From contig NZ_BMGC01000013.1 of NCBI RefSeq assembly GCF_014639795.1, positions 33,426 through 97,425 of the forward strand: a DNA stretch of 64,000 nucleotides. Reading direction: 5' to 3'. Origin of the DNA: Gordonia jinhuaensis (lineage in GTDB: Bacteria; Actinomycetota; Actinomycetes; Mycobacteriales; Mycobacteriaceae). The notes beneath the pieces are model-generated. The model saw only the letters and a program-made list of their open reading frames with translations. It made no database searches and was not told the DNA's origin. This document shows positions 52,966-60,956 of the stretch, piece after piece. Positions within the stretch are counted from its first letter, which is position 1; every line of letters begins with the position of its first letter. Both the position numbers and the translations under genes were made by a program.

Positions 52966-53636
52966 CCACGCCGGCACCCAGCGACGACAAGCGAATCGCC
53001 GTATGGACTGACTTCAGAGGGGTACTCACCCCACCTCTGAAGTCAACGCTCAAACACTACTGCCAGCACCGTGAATTTACCCCCGCTCAGCTTAACGAAG
53101 CCCTTCACGCGGTCGCGAGAATGCACAACATGCCCGACGCCATGGCTGTGCTCGACTCCGGAGTGTTGAACGAGGAAGACTGGCTAGCATCGATCTCTCA
53201 AGAACTAGCAGCGCAATTCAACATCATCGATGCACTAGACGGCTTCCGTGACGACTGGTGGGGTGACCGCCGGATTAACTCAGACTGGGTCAAGCAGTTA
53301 CGCCAGCTACGCGACGCCGGTGCATTCGTGGGAGTGGTATCGAATCTGCCTGCAGAGTGGAAAATGCCGTTCAGCGAAGCCCTCGCACCGTACGAATTTG
53401 ACCACATCGCCGTGTCGTGTGATCTCGGATTCCGCAAACCAGACTGGCAAATGTTCGCCCACCTCTCCGAAGTCGCGGGAGTGAGCCCAGCGAAATCGAT
53501 CCTCGTCGACGACCTGACGGCAAACATCGCGGGGGCGCACGCCGTCGGCTGGAAGGCATATCACTTCACCGATGACAGTGCGGACGCGGCCCAGTTCTGC
53601 AGAACGGTGATGAACCAAGAAGAGGGGACTCTATGA
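52962..53636 (+). CDS. HAD-family phosphatase
   Basis: The 224-residue protein has HAD motif I as WTDFRGVLTP (Asp nucleophile, with Arg where the second Asp or Gly usually sits), motif II VVSNLP, a Lys in FRKPDWQMF (motif III) and motif IV VDDLTANIAGAHAVG. The layout is HAD-IA. Following AfsA directly, it may dephosphorylate the butenolide phosphate intermediate. Both ends overlap neighbours by 4 bases. Confidence 0.82.
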   Translation: MTTPAPSDDKRIAVWTDFRGVLTPPLKSTLKHYCQHREFTPAQLNEALHAVARMHNMPDAMAVLDSGVLNEEDWLASISQELAAQFNIIDALDGFRDDWWGDRRINSDWVKQLRQLRDAGAFVGVVSNLPAEWKMPFSEALAPYEFDHIAVSCDLGFRKPDWQMFAHLSEVAGVSPAKSILVDDLTANIAGAHAVGWKAYHFTDDSADAAQFCRTVMNQEEGTL

Positions 53637-54346
53637 CATTGCCAGTTGTACTGGTGACAGGTGGTTCAGGCGGGATAGGTCGGGCTATCGGGCAGCGGCT
53701 GTCCACCGACTATCGCGTCGCCCTCGGCTACAGCAGCCATCGCCCGGATGTGGATATCGACGGTGCGCTATGGGTCAGATGCGACGTGACCTCCGATGAT
53801 TCCATCGACCAAGCCGTTGACAATGTGCGCGAAAGGCTTGGCCCAATCTACGGCCTGGTGAACAACGCGGGTGTGACAGATGCGTCGCTGCTCGCCGCTG
53901 GCGATAGGACCGGAGCTGAGCAGGCCATCGACATCAACCTCCGCGGCGCGTTGCGAGTAACCCAGCGGTGCATCGGCGACATGATTACCGAACGCAGCGG
54001 ACGGCTCCTGTTCATGTCGTCAATCATGGCTGCCTGGGGATCCCCAGGCCAGGTGGGATACTCCGCCTCCAAGAGCGGTCTCATCGGTCTGGCGCGGTCG
54101 CTTGCCTGGGAGCTGGGACGCCGGGGAATCACTTCAAACGCCGTCTTACCCGGCCTAATCCAGACCGAAATGTTGTCCGACGTGAGTGACAAGAGACTCG
54201 CCGCTGTGGTGAACCAAACCCCCTTGCGGCGGATTGGGCGAGCCGACGAAGTGGCAGCACTTGTCCACTTCCTGTTGAGCAACGATGCAGCGTTCATCAC
54301 CGGAGCCAGCATCCCGATCGGTGGTGGTATCGGCATGGGCCTCTAA
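53633..54346 (+). CDS. SDR-family ketoreductase (FabG-like)
   Basis: The 237-residue enzyme has the NADPH motif VTGGSGGIGRAIG (residues 8-20), NNAG, catalytic Ser near 129, Tyr143 and Lys147 in YSASKSG, and the C-terminal GASIPIGGGIGMGL. It most likely reduces beta-ketoacyl-ACP after each condensation. The start overlaps the HAD stop by 4 bases. An 84-base gap follows before the next gene. Confidence 0.9.
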   Translation: MTLPVVLVTGGSGGIGRAIGQRLSTDYRVALGYSSHRPDVDIDGALWVRCDVTSDDSIDQAVDNVRERLGPIYGLVNNAGVTDASLLAAGDRTGAEQAIDINLRGALRVTQRCIGDMITERSGRLLFMSSIMAAWGSPGQVGYSASKSGLIGLARSLAWELGRRGITSNAVLPGLIQTEMLSDVSDKRLAAVVNQTPLRRIGRADEVAALVHFLLSNDAAFITGASIPIGGGIGMGL

Positions 54347-54430
54347 CCCAGAGTGTCAACGGATAAACCTCGAAGGAATCACCGATAGATACGACCGTCA
54401 CCTCGACCACAGAAGAGCAGGAGTATAACG

Positions 54431-55702
54431 ATGTTCAAGTATGACTGGCGTGAAAGCTACCTAGCAGCGGCCACCGATTTCGGCCACCCGTCCGGACCAT
54501 CTATCCTCAAAACGGGACGTTCAGACGGGGACACCGCCGTCATCCTGATCGGCGGCAAAGAAGGCACCGCGAACGGGTTCAATGTTCTAGCCCGCAATAT
54601 CGCAACATTGTCACCGAACATCGACGTGTGGTCGATGAATCGCCGAGAAGCCGAGCTTGCGGACACCAGCTATTCCACTAGAGATCTCGACGAAGCTGTC
54701 AGTTACTACGTGCTCGACGCGGCATATCAGCGGCCCTCGGCGAACGCTGTCGCTGAAGCCAGCTCTAGGGGGCTCGTAGCCCTCGTGAACGACATCAAGT
54801 TCGTCGTCGACCAGGCCCGCGCGTGCGGAAAAAGCAAGGTCCTGCTCGGCGGTCATTCCGTCGGGGCGGCCGCTGCGGCACACTTCGCCAGTTGGGACTT
54901 CGCTGGAACTCCCGGTTACGACCTGATCGACGGCCTAATCCTCATCGACGGCGGTATCCATGACGCGTTCGCCGGCGCAGGAATGCACTTCGCGATCGAT
55001 GACGCCACCGCCAATGGTTGGCTCGCCGGCATCGAATCAGGTGCAGCATTTGAAGCCGATACCTCAACCACCGCGGTCCTAGGGTTTGACGGGCCGCCGG
55101 AATCAGCGGCGATCTTTTACCATGTCGCCGCGCGACTCTTGTTGGAACGACCCCAGTCGGTTTCTCCGCTGCTCAGGCACCTACCTGCGCAGTACGGTCT
55201 GTCAGGTAGCGAAGATGCAACCAACATGGCGGTGTTTCACGCGTTGAATACCGCCACGGGGCCGGGACATTCCGTGACAGTCGCCGGTTCTGCGGACCTG
55301 GCGGCAACGGCTCCCACCCGGCTGGGGTCGGTCGCACACTCGCATGCGATCGCGGGAGGAGCATTCCAGTGGTACACGTCGAACCGCACACTCCTGGACT
55401 ACATTGTCGCCGATTCCTTCCGGCCCTCGGCGCTCAGCGAGCAGTTCGGATTCCGCAACACCCATGGCAGCGAGATCAATATACCCGTATACAGTTTCGC
55501 TTCAGCGTTCACCAACGGTAGCTGTACACAGTCAGCGCAGTGGCTGGCCGAGACCGCCCCGGTCCCAGAGTTGATCATCGACAGCGACGATGAACTCACC
55601 CACCATGATCTTCTGTGGGCTGACCTGCCAGCGAACACACTGGTCCGCGGGATCACGGACTTCGCCAACCTAGTGACAACCTTGCAGGGCGCAGCCCGAT
55701 GA
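54431..55702 (+). CDS. Alpha/beta hydrolase
   Basis: The 423-residue protein has a nucleophile elbow GGHSVGAAAAAH (Ser143), an oxyanion-like IGGKEGTANG near residue 40, and DGLILIDGG after the nucleophile. A large insertion or cap (about residues 190-330) follows, with a late His in ELTHHDLLW. It might release or trim the product from the ACP, acting as the thioesterase that is otherwise absent. The stop overlaps the exporter start by 4 bases. Confidence 0.75.
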   Translation: MFKYDWRESYLAAATDFGHPSGPSILKTGRSDGDTAVILIGGKEGTANGFNVLARNIATLSPNIDVWSMNRREAELADTSYSTRDLDEAVSYYVLDAAYQRPSANAVAEASSRGLVALVNDIKFVVDQARACGKSKVLLGGHSVGAAAAAHFASWDFAGTPGYDLIDGLILIDGGIHDAFAGAGMHFAIDDATANGWLAGIESGAAFEADTSTTAVLGFDGPPESAAIFYHVAARLLLERPQSVSPLLRHLPAQYGLSGSEDATNMAVFHALNTATGPGHSVTVAGSADLAATAPTRLGSVAHSHAIAGGAFQWYTSNRTLLDYIVADSFRPSALSEQFGFRNTHGSEINIPVYSFASAFTNGSCTQSAQWLAETAPVPELIIDSDDELTHHDLLWADLPANTLVRGITDFANLVTTLQGAAR

Positions 55703-57216
55703 CGCGTACTGAGGTGGAGCATCAATCTAGTGCGGTGGCTAACCGACCAACGTGGCTCGTCCTATCGGTTGTAGGGCTCGCGGTTCTCATCGTCCCGCTT
55801 GGAGTTAGTGGCACCCCGGTTCTACTGCCTGCAATCTCTGCTGACCTGGGAGCCCGTCTCGAATCGGTTCAATGGGTAGTCAATGCTTACAACGTCGCGG
55901 CGGCCAGTCTCATGCTCACCGCCGGTGTGCTCGCTGACCGTATTGGACCCAGGAAGATATTCGTTGGTGGAACCAGCCTGTACTTCGTGTCTTTGGTCGC
56001 CGCAACATTGACCAGCAACGTTCTCGTCCTCGACGTACTGCGCGCCTTAGCTGGAGCTGGGGCGGGAGCGATTGTCACATCCGGCACCGCCATCGTCGCA
56101 CGCAACTTTGAAGGACAAGCCCGGGCGTCAGCGTTTGCCACTATCGGCATGGTGATCGGTCTAGGCCTAGCTCTCGGTCCGTCCATCAGTGGACTCGTGA
56201 GCGAAGTCGCAGGATGGCGCGGTGTATTCGCTGTCCAAGCCGTGCTCGTCGGCGTCGCTCTTGTAGGTGCACGGCTGCTCCCATCCTTCGCTGGGCAATC
56301 CGACGGTGGGCGGTTCGACATTCCCGGTGCGGTCCTGTTCTCCGGTGGACTAGTCGTCTTTACCGTCGCAATCATCCGCGGCCCGATCGCCGGATGGGGT
56401 TCTTTGCAGGTCGTGGCACTTTTCGTGGTAGCGGTAGTGCTGTTCGGAGCGTTCATCGTCGCCGAGCTGCGGACCGCTAACCCCCTGTTCGACCTGCGCC
56501 TATTTGCCAACCGCCAATTCCTGACGGTCAACATAGTGAATCTTGAGTTCGCGCTTGGGTTCATTGGTCTCTTGCTGGCGTTGCCAGCCTACTTGGCGGT
56601 TACTCGAGGCCTGAGTTCCGGCATGATCGGCGTAACGATGCTGGGCCTGACTGTTCCGGCATTTGTGATGCCCAATGTGGCTGGTGTGCTGGTTCGGCGC
56701 GGAGCGACAACGCGTCTGGTTCTCACGCTTGGTCTCGTGCTGATGTCTGTCGGCGCAGCGATCTCTTTGTTCACCGTGAGCGCTGATGCGTCGATCGTCT
56801 GGTTGGTCGCATCGATGATCGTCACGGGCTCCGGGGTGGGTGTCCTGATGGGCGTCATGGATGGCGCAGCCGTTGCCACGGTCGAACAGTCTTCGCTCGG
56901 GATGGCGGCGGGAATGTTCAATACGGTGCGCCTCGCCGCCGAATCCATTGCGTCGGTCGTGGTCGTTGCCGCCGTCGCATCGCTGTCGCGCTCATACCTC
57001 ACCGACTCAGGTGTTGCCGCCGCGGCCGCCCAGCGGGTTGGCGACCGTATCGCCTCTGGCAACACCGACCTCGGCCTCAATCCACCAGCAGCGTCGATTA
57101 TTGCCTCGTCGCACGATCACGCACTACACGGTCTGGCCGCCCTATCGGGCCTGCTCGGGATCGTGACGATCGGCGTGGTGCTCACAGTGATGAGGAAGAG
57201 CTCTGATGAGCACTGA
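55699..57216 (+). CDS. MFS exporter, DHA2 (14-helix) type
   Basis: The 505-residue protein has about 14 transmembrane helices. The motif A-like GVLADRIGPRKIF occurs after helix 2, and motif C-like GLALGPSISGLVSEVAGWRGVF in helix 5. DHA2 proteins export drugs and natural products with proton antiport, so this is the likely product exporter and self-protection gene. It overlaps both neighbouring genes. Confidence 0.88.
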   Translation: MTRTEVEHQSSAVANRPTWLVLSVVGLAVLIVPLGVSGTPVLLPAISADLGARLESVQWVVNAYNVAAASLMLTAGVLADRIGPRKIFVGGTSLYFVSLVAATLTSNVLVLDVLRALAGAGAGAIVTSGTAIVARNFEGQARASAFATIGMVIGLGLALGPSISGLVSEVAGWRGVFAVQAVLVGVALVGARLLPSFAGQSDGGRFDIPGAVLFSGGLVVFTVAIIRGPIAGWGSLQVVALFVVAVVLFGAFIVAELRTANPLFDLRLFANRQFLTVNIVNLEFALGFIGLLLALPAYLAVTRGLSSGMIGVTMLGLTVPAFVMPNVAGVLVRRGATTRLVLTLGLVLMSVGAAISLFTVSADASIVWLVASMIVTGSGVGVLMGVMDGAAVATVEQSSLGMAAGMFNTVRLAAESIASVVVVAAVASLSRSYLTDSGVAAAAAQRVGDRIASGNTDLGLNPPAASIIASSHDHALHGLAALSGLLGIVTIGVVLTVMRKSSDEH

Positions 57217-57556
57217 TCGCGGGACCAATCATCAGGGTATGACCGCATCGGTGACCGTCGGCGTGGATGATCCGGTGTGCGCCGGACACTTCCCCGGGGC
57301 CCCCGTCGTTCCAGGAGTGTTCATGCTGGGGCTGTGCTCCCGGGCTGGGAACGCTGGGCCAGACGCGCGCCTTGGCGCACTGAGGGCAATTCATCGCATG
57401 CGTTTCACACAGCCGGCGGTGCCGCCGTGCGAGATTGCCACGACCGCGACGGACATCATCGAGGTGCCAGCCGGAGCTCGCATCAAGTTCTCCATCACGG
57501 TTGATGGTCAGCGGGCCGGGACCGTAGATGCAGAGTGGGAGGTCGGCAGTGTCTGA
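57206..57556 (+). CDS. Hotdog-fold beta-hydroxyacyl-ACP dehydratase (FabZ/ApeI-like)
   Basis: The 116-residue protein carries the dehydratase motif GHFPGAPVVPGVFM with the catalytic His28. It has one hotdog domain. It would remove water from beta-hydroxyacyl-ACP to leave a double bond. The ATG at 57206 overlaps the exporter stop by 11 bases. It is immediately followed by a second hotdog protein; the two may form a heterodimer. Confidence 0.82.
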   Translation: MSTDRGTNHQGMTASVTVGVDDPVCAGHFPGAPVVPGVFMLGLCSRAGNAGPDARLGALRAIHRMRFTQPAVPPCEIATTATDIIEVPAGARIKFSITVDGQRAGTVDAEWEVGSV

Positions 57557-58043
57557 CGCGGGCAGTACACAAGTCATCGATCTCTTGCCTCACCGCGGCA
57601 GCGCACTCATCATCGACCGGATTGTCAGGCTCAACCCGGAATCTGGAAGTGGTGTGATCGAATCCTCATTCACAACGGCACTGATACAACAGCTGCATCA
57701 GCGACTGGAGTCGATCGACGTTCCGCACGATTCAGACCAGATCGTTCCCGAACTGGCCGTCCTCGAAGCATTCGCCCAAGGCTGCGGAATTGTCTGGGCC
57801 GCAGGACAAAAGGATCCCGACGACGCCGAGCACGGACTAATTCTCGGATCCGCGGCGACTGTGCACTTCCAATGCCGAGCGCGCACAGGTCGAGCGGTGC
57901 ACCATCACATCACCCTCGACTCAGACCTAGGCAGCGGAGCGAGTTTCAGTGGGAAAGTAATTGACGCCTCCGATGGTCAGGTGATCGCAACGATCGGATC
58001 ACTACTCGCTGTCCGCGCGCTAGCCACGCCGACCAACAACTAG
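57549..58043 (+). CDS. Second hotdog-fold dehydratase-like protein (ApeP-like)
   Basis: The 164-residue protein has LLPHRGSALIIDRIVRL near the N-terminus (His15) and VPELAVLEAFAQGCGIVW in the long helix. This matches ApeP-like dehydratases, in which the His and an acidic residue of the helix form the active site. The GTG at 57549 has GGGAGG six bases upstream and overlaps the previous stop; a further upstream ATG at 57528 is less likely. Confidence 0.78.
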   Translation: MSDAGSTQVIDLLPHRGSALIIDRIVRLNPESGSGVIESSFTTALIQQLHQRLESIDVPHDSDQIVPELAVLEAFAQGCGIVWAAGQKDPDDAEHGLILGSAATVHFQCRARTGRAVHHHITLDSDLGSGASFSGKVIDASDGQVIATIGSLLAVRALATPTNN

Positions 58044-58053
58044 GAGTACGACG

Positions 58054-59577
58054 GTGACAGACACGCTCGCGAACACGCTAGACAACAACAGCAAGCGCAG
58101 TCATCGGCGCACGCGGATGACTGTCCATGAGCGCCTCCAGTGCATCTTCGATGAGGACTCGTTCACCGAAATCGGTGCAGAACGCATGCATGAGAGCGCG
58201 GCTTTTGGGCTCGCCTCGAAACGCCACGCCGGAGATGGCGTCGTGACAGGGTGGGGAACAGTCAATGGACGACCGATTGCGTTGTCGGCCACCGACTTCA
58301 GCGTGCTCGGCGGATCACTAGGTAGAGCACACGCCGCCAAGATCCACAGGATCATGGACTTCGCACTCGATCAGAAGATCCCCTATGTGTGCATCAACGA
58401 CGGTGGTGGAGCGCGTATTCAAGAGGGAGTGGGATCGCTTGACGGCTACGGGGGTATCTTCCGGCGACACGTCAAACTATCGGGGGTTGTGCCACAGATC
58501 AGCGTGATCGCGGGCCCGTGCGCGGGAGGAGCTGCGTACGGACCCGCGCTCTCGGATTTCGTCTTCGTGATCGATGAGCTGTCCGAGACCTATCTCACCG
58601 GCCCGGCGGTCGTCAAGAAGGTGACGGGAGAGGATGTTACGGGCCGATCGTTGGGTGGCGCGGAAGTACATTCCCAGCGCAGTGGGCTCGCGGCTTTCCG
58701 CTGCACTGACGAAGAGCAATGCTACGAAGACGTCAGGTACCTACTCGATATCCTCCCGTCGAGCTGTGCTACGCCGGCGCCGACCTGGTCCCGAACCGCC
58801 AACGCAGAACAAAGCCAGGAGCGCAACAATCTCATTCTTGATTCGATAGTCCCGGAGTCGCCGCGAGCGGCGTATGACATGCGTGAAATTTTCACTCTAA
58901 TTGTCGACGACGGCGACTTCCTCGAAGTTCATGAAGAATGGGCACCCAATTTACTAATCGGATTCGCGCACATCGATGGCAGGTTGGTCGGAATAGTGGG
59001 TAACCAGCCCTCGGTTTTGGCGGGTGCCTTAGACGCGAATGCCGCTGAGAAGGGCGCTCGGTTTGTGCGATTCTGCGATTGCTTCTCCATACCGCTGCTG
59101 ACTTTTGTGGACGTTCCCGGGTTCCTCCCCGGATCTGCCGAGGAGCAGGGTGGGGTCATCCGCCGCGGGGCCAAACTGCTGTACGCCTATTGCGAGGTTA
59201 CCGTCCCACGAGTGCAAGTTATCGTTCGTAAGGCCTTCGGTGGAGCCTACATCGTTATGGACTCGATCGGACTTGGCGCGAACCTGTCTTTAGCGTGGCC
59301 CACGAATGAAATTGCGGTAATGGGAGCAGAGGCAGCGGTAGAAATTCTTCACAAACGCCGCTTGAAACAGTCAAGCGATGTAATAGGTGACGTGCAACAA
59401 CTCGCCGATGAATACCGCAACGAGGTTATGCACCACACCTATTCCGCAGAGCGCGGGTTCGTTGATCAACTCATTGATCCTTCACAAACCAGGGGATACA
59501 TCAAACGGTTCCTGTCGGCCGTTAGCGCGGGACCCCACTACGGAGAGGACAGGAAGCATGGCAATCACCCTCAATGA
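58054..59577 (+). CDS. Acyl-CoA carboxylase beta (carboxyltransferase) subunit
   Basis: The 507-residue protein moves carboxyl from biotin to an acyl-CoA. It has the carboxyltransferase motifs FSVLGGSLGRAHAAKI, INDGGGARIQEGVGSL, GPCAGGAAYGPAL, FVDVPGFLPGSAEEQGGVIRRGAKLLYA and VRKAFGGAYIVMDS. The residue after GGAY, which separates propionyl- from acetyl-CoA enzymes in Streptomyces (Asp in PccB, Ile in AccB), is Ile400 here, suggesting acetyl-CoA as substrate. It needs the biotin-carrying subunit encoded at the operon's end. The GTG at 58054 follows TAGGAG. Confidence 0.92.
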   Translation: MTDTLANTLDNNSKRSHRRTRMTVHERLQCIFDEDSFTEIGAERMHESAAFGLASKRHAGDGVVTGWGTVNGRPIALSATDFSVLGGSLGRAHAAKIHRIMDFALDQKIPYVCINDGGGARIQEGVGSLDGYGGIFRRHVKLSGVVPQISVIAGPCAGGAAYGPALSDFVFVIDELSETYLTGPAVVKKVTGEDVTGRSLGGAEVHSQRSGLAAFRCTDEEQCYEDVRYLLDILPSSCATPAPTWSRTANAEQSQERNNLILDSIVPESPRAAYDMREIFTLIVDDGDFLEVHEEWAPNLLIGFAHIDGRLVGIVGNQPSVLAGALDANAAEKGARFVRFCDCFSIPLLTFVDVPGFLPGSAEEQGGVIRRGAKLLYAYCEVTVPRVQVIVRKAFGGAYIVMDSIGLGANLSLAWPTNEIAVMGAEAAVEILHKRRLKQSSDVIGDVQQLADEYRNEVMHHTYSAERGFVDQLIDPSQTRGYIKRFLSAVSAGPHYGEDRKHGNHPQ

Positions 59578-60550
59578 AGAACTGGAACGGTCGAAGTTCG
59601 AGTCTCCCGTCGCGCCTGGCGCAATCTTCCTTTGCCCTGGACAGGGGGCCCAATACCGAGGGCTTCTTGACCCGTGGCTCACCACGGCGCGTGCGAACGA
59701 GATGTGCGACAGGTGGAGCAGAGCAATCGGACTAGATCTGCGTGCCGTGTCTCGGGATCGCGCGGCTCTTGAGGATACAGCGATCGTTCAACCACTCATC
59801 ACTGCTGCATCACTACTGGCATTCGAAGCGTTGTCACACGAAGTGTGGTTCGACCGCAGCAGGTCCGCAGTACTTGGTCATTCGGTGGGAGAACTTGCCG
59901 CCTCCGCCATCGCGGGCTTCTATTCATTCGACACCGCGATGAGTATCGCGCGATCCAGGGGCCTGCGCATGGCTGAGTGCTGCTCCGCACAGGCGACGGG
60001 CATGCTCGCGCTGATGCCGTCTCGCAAGAACCCCGCATCGTCCGAAGAAATTGTAAGGATTGCCGCCGCATCTCCTGATGTGGAGATTGCAAATATTAAC
60101 GGAGCTGGACAAGTAGTGGTTGCCGGTTCAAGCGAGGGGATTGAATCATTCGAGCTCAGCCTCGGCCGGAATGTTCGAGCTGTACATCTCGATGTCGCGG
60201 GTGCGTTTCACTCGCAGTACATGGAACCTGCCCGCGTCGCATTCGCGAGGGATCTCGAAATCATCAAATTTGGCGACAACCTTCCTAGCCGTCCAACCTT
60301 CTACTCCAATTTCGACGGGGCTGTGGTCCACCGAGGCGCCGATCTCAAGAACCGCCTGTGCAATCAAATCGTGTCCCCTGTCCGGTGGGACAAATGCATG
60401 GAATCAGCTGACTCCACCTCTAGGAGTCTACATGTGATCGAACTGGCTCCCGGTACGTCTTACGGAAAGCTATGGGCACGTCATCACGGACCTGAGAGTC
60501 GGCAGGTTTTCAGTCTCGACGGAGACTTCAACCGCCTAACGAGAAGGTGA
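59558..60550 (+). CDS. Malonyl-CoA:ACP acyltransferase (FabD-like)
   Basis: The 330-residue protein has GQGAQ near the N-terminus, the nucleophile motif GHSVGELAA with Ser109, Arg137, and the catalytic His218 in GAFHSQYM. It loads malonyl units onto the cluster's ACP. The ATG at 59558 overlaps the carboxyltransferase gene by 20 bases, so translation is coupled. Confidence 0.9.
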   Translation: MAITLNEELERSKFESPVAPGAIFLCPGQGAQYRGLLDPWLTTARANEMCDRWSRAIGLDLRAVSRDRAALEDTAIVQPLITAASLLAFEALSHEVWFDRSRSAVLGHSVGELAASAIAGFYSFDTAMSIARSRGLRMAECCSAQATGMLALMPSRKNPASSEEIVRIAAASPDVEIANINGAGQVVVAGSSEGIESFELSLGRNVRAVHLDVAGAFHSQYMEPARVAFARDLEIIKFGDNLPSRPTFYSNFDGAVVHRGADLKNRLCNQIVSPVRWDKCMESADSTSRSLHVIELAPGTSYGKLWARHHGPESRQVFSLDGDFNRLTRR

Positions 60551-60554
60551 AAGC

Positions 60555-60956
60555 ATGAGCAATCTACATCTGGCGGACTCGCATCGCGATTTGATGGAGG
60601 CCCCGCTGTTTGGGATGCTTGGAACCATTCGATACGATGGCAGCGTCCAGGTGAATCCGATGTGGTTCGTGTTCGATGAATCCGCACAAGTTTCTTTTAC
60701 AACCTCGACCACCCGGGTGAAGTACCTTAACCTCCATGCCGACCCCCGGTTCTCTTTGTGTATTGCAGACCCGACAGCTCCGTATCGTTACCTCGAGATA
60801 CGCGGTCGAATCACCGAGGTTGATTCAGACCATAATGGTGACTTCTTCTCTGCGATGGCCCAACGCTATGGACGCAAACTCGGTGGACAACTTCCTCCAG
60901 ACGTCATGCAGAGAGTTAGACTAAAGGGGACTGTTGAAAGATGGAGTGGTCAGTGA
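60555..60956 (+). CDS. PPOX-fold (FMN/F420-binding) protein
   Basis: The 133-residue split-barrel protein has [21 protein letters not shown] and the later [24 protein letters not shown]. These are typical of the pyridoxamine-5'-phosphate-oxidase-like family that binds FMN or F420 in actinobacteria. It may carry out a redox tailoring step or bind F420 non-catalytically. Its stop overlaps the accA3-like start by 4 bases. The gene is the last with the lower-GC codon use of the cluster. Confidence 0.8.
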   Translation: MSNLHLADSHRDLMEAPLFGMLGTIRYDGSVQVNPMWFVFDESAQVSFTTSTTRVKYLNLHADPRFSLCIADPTAPYRYLEIRGRITEVDSDHNGDFFSAMAQRYGRKLGGQLPPDVMQRVRLKGTVERWSGQ

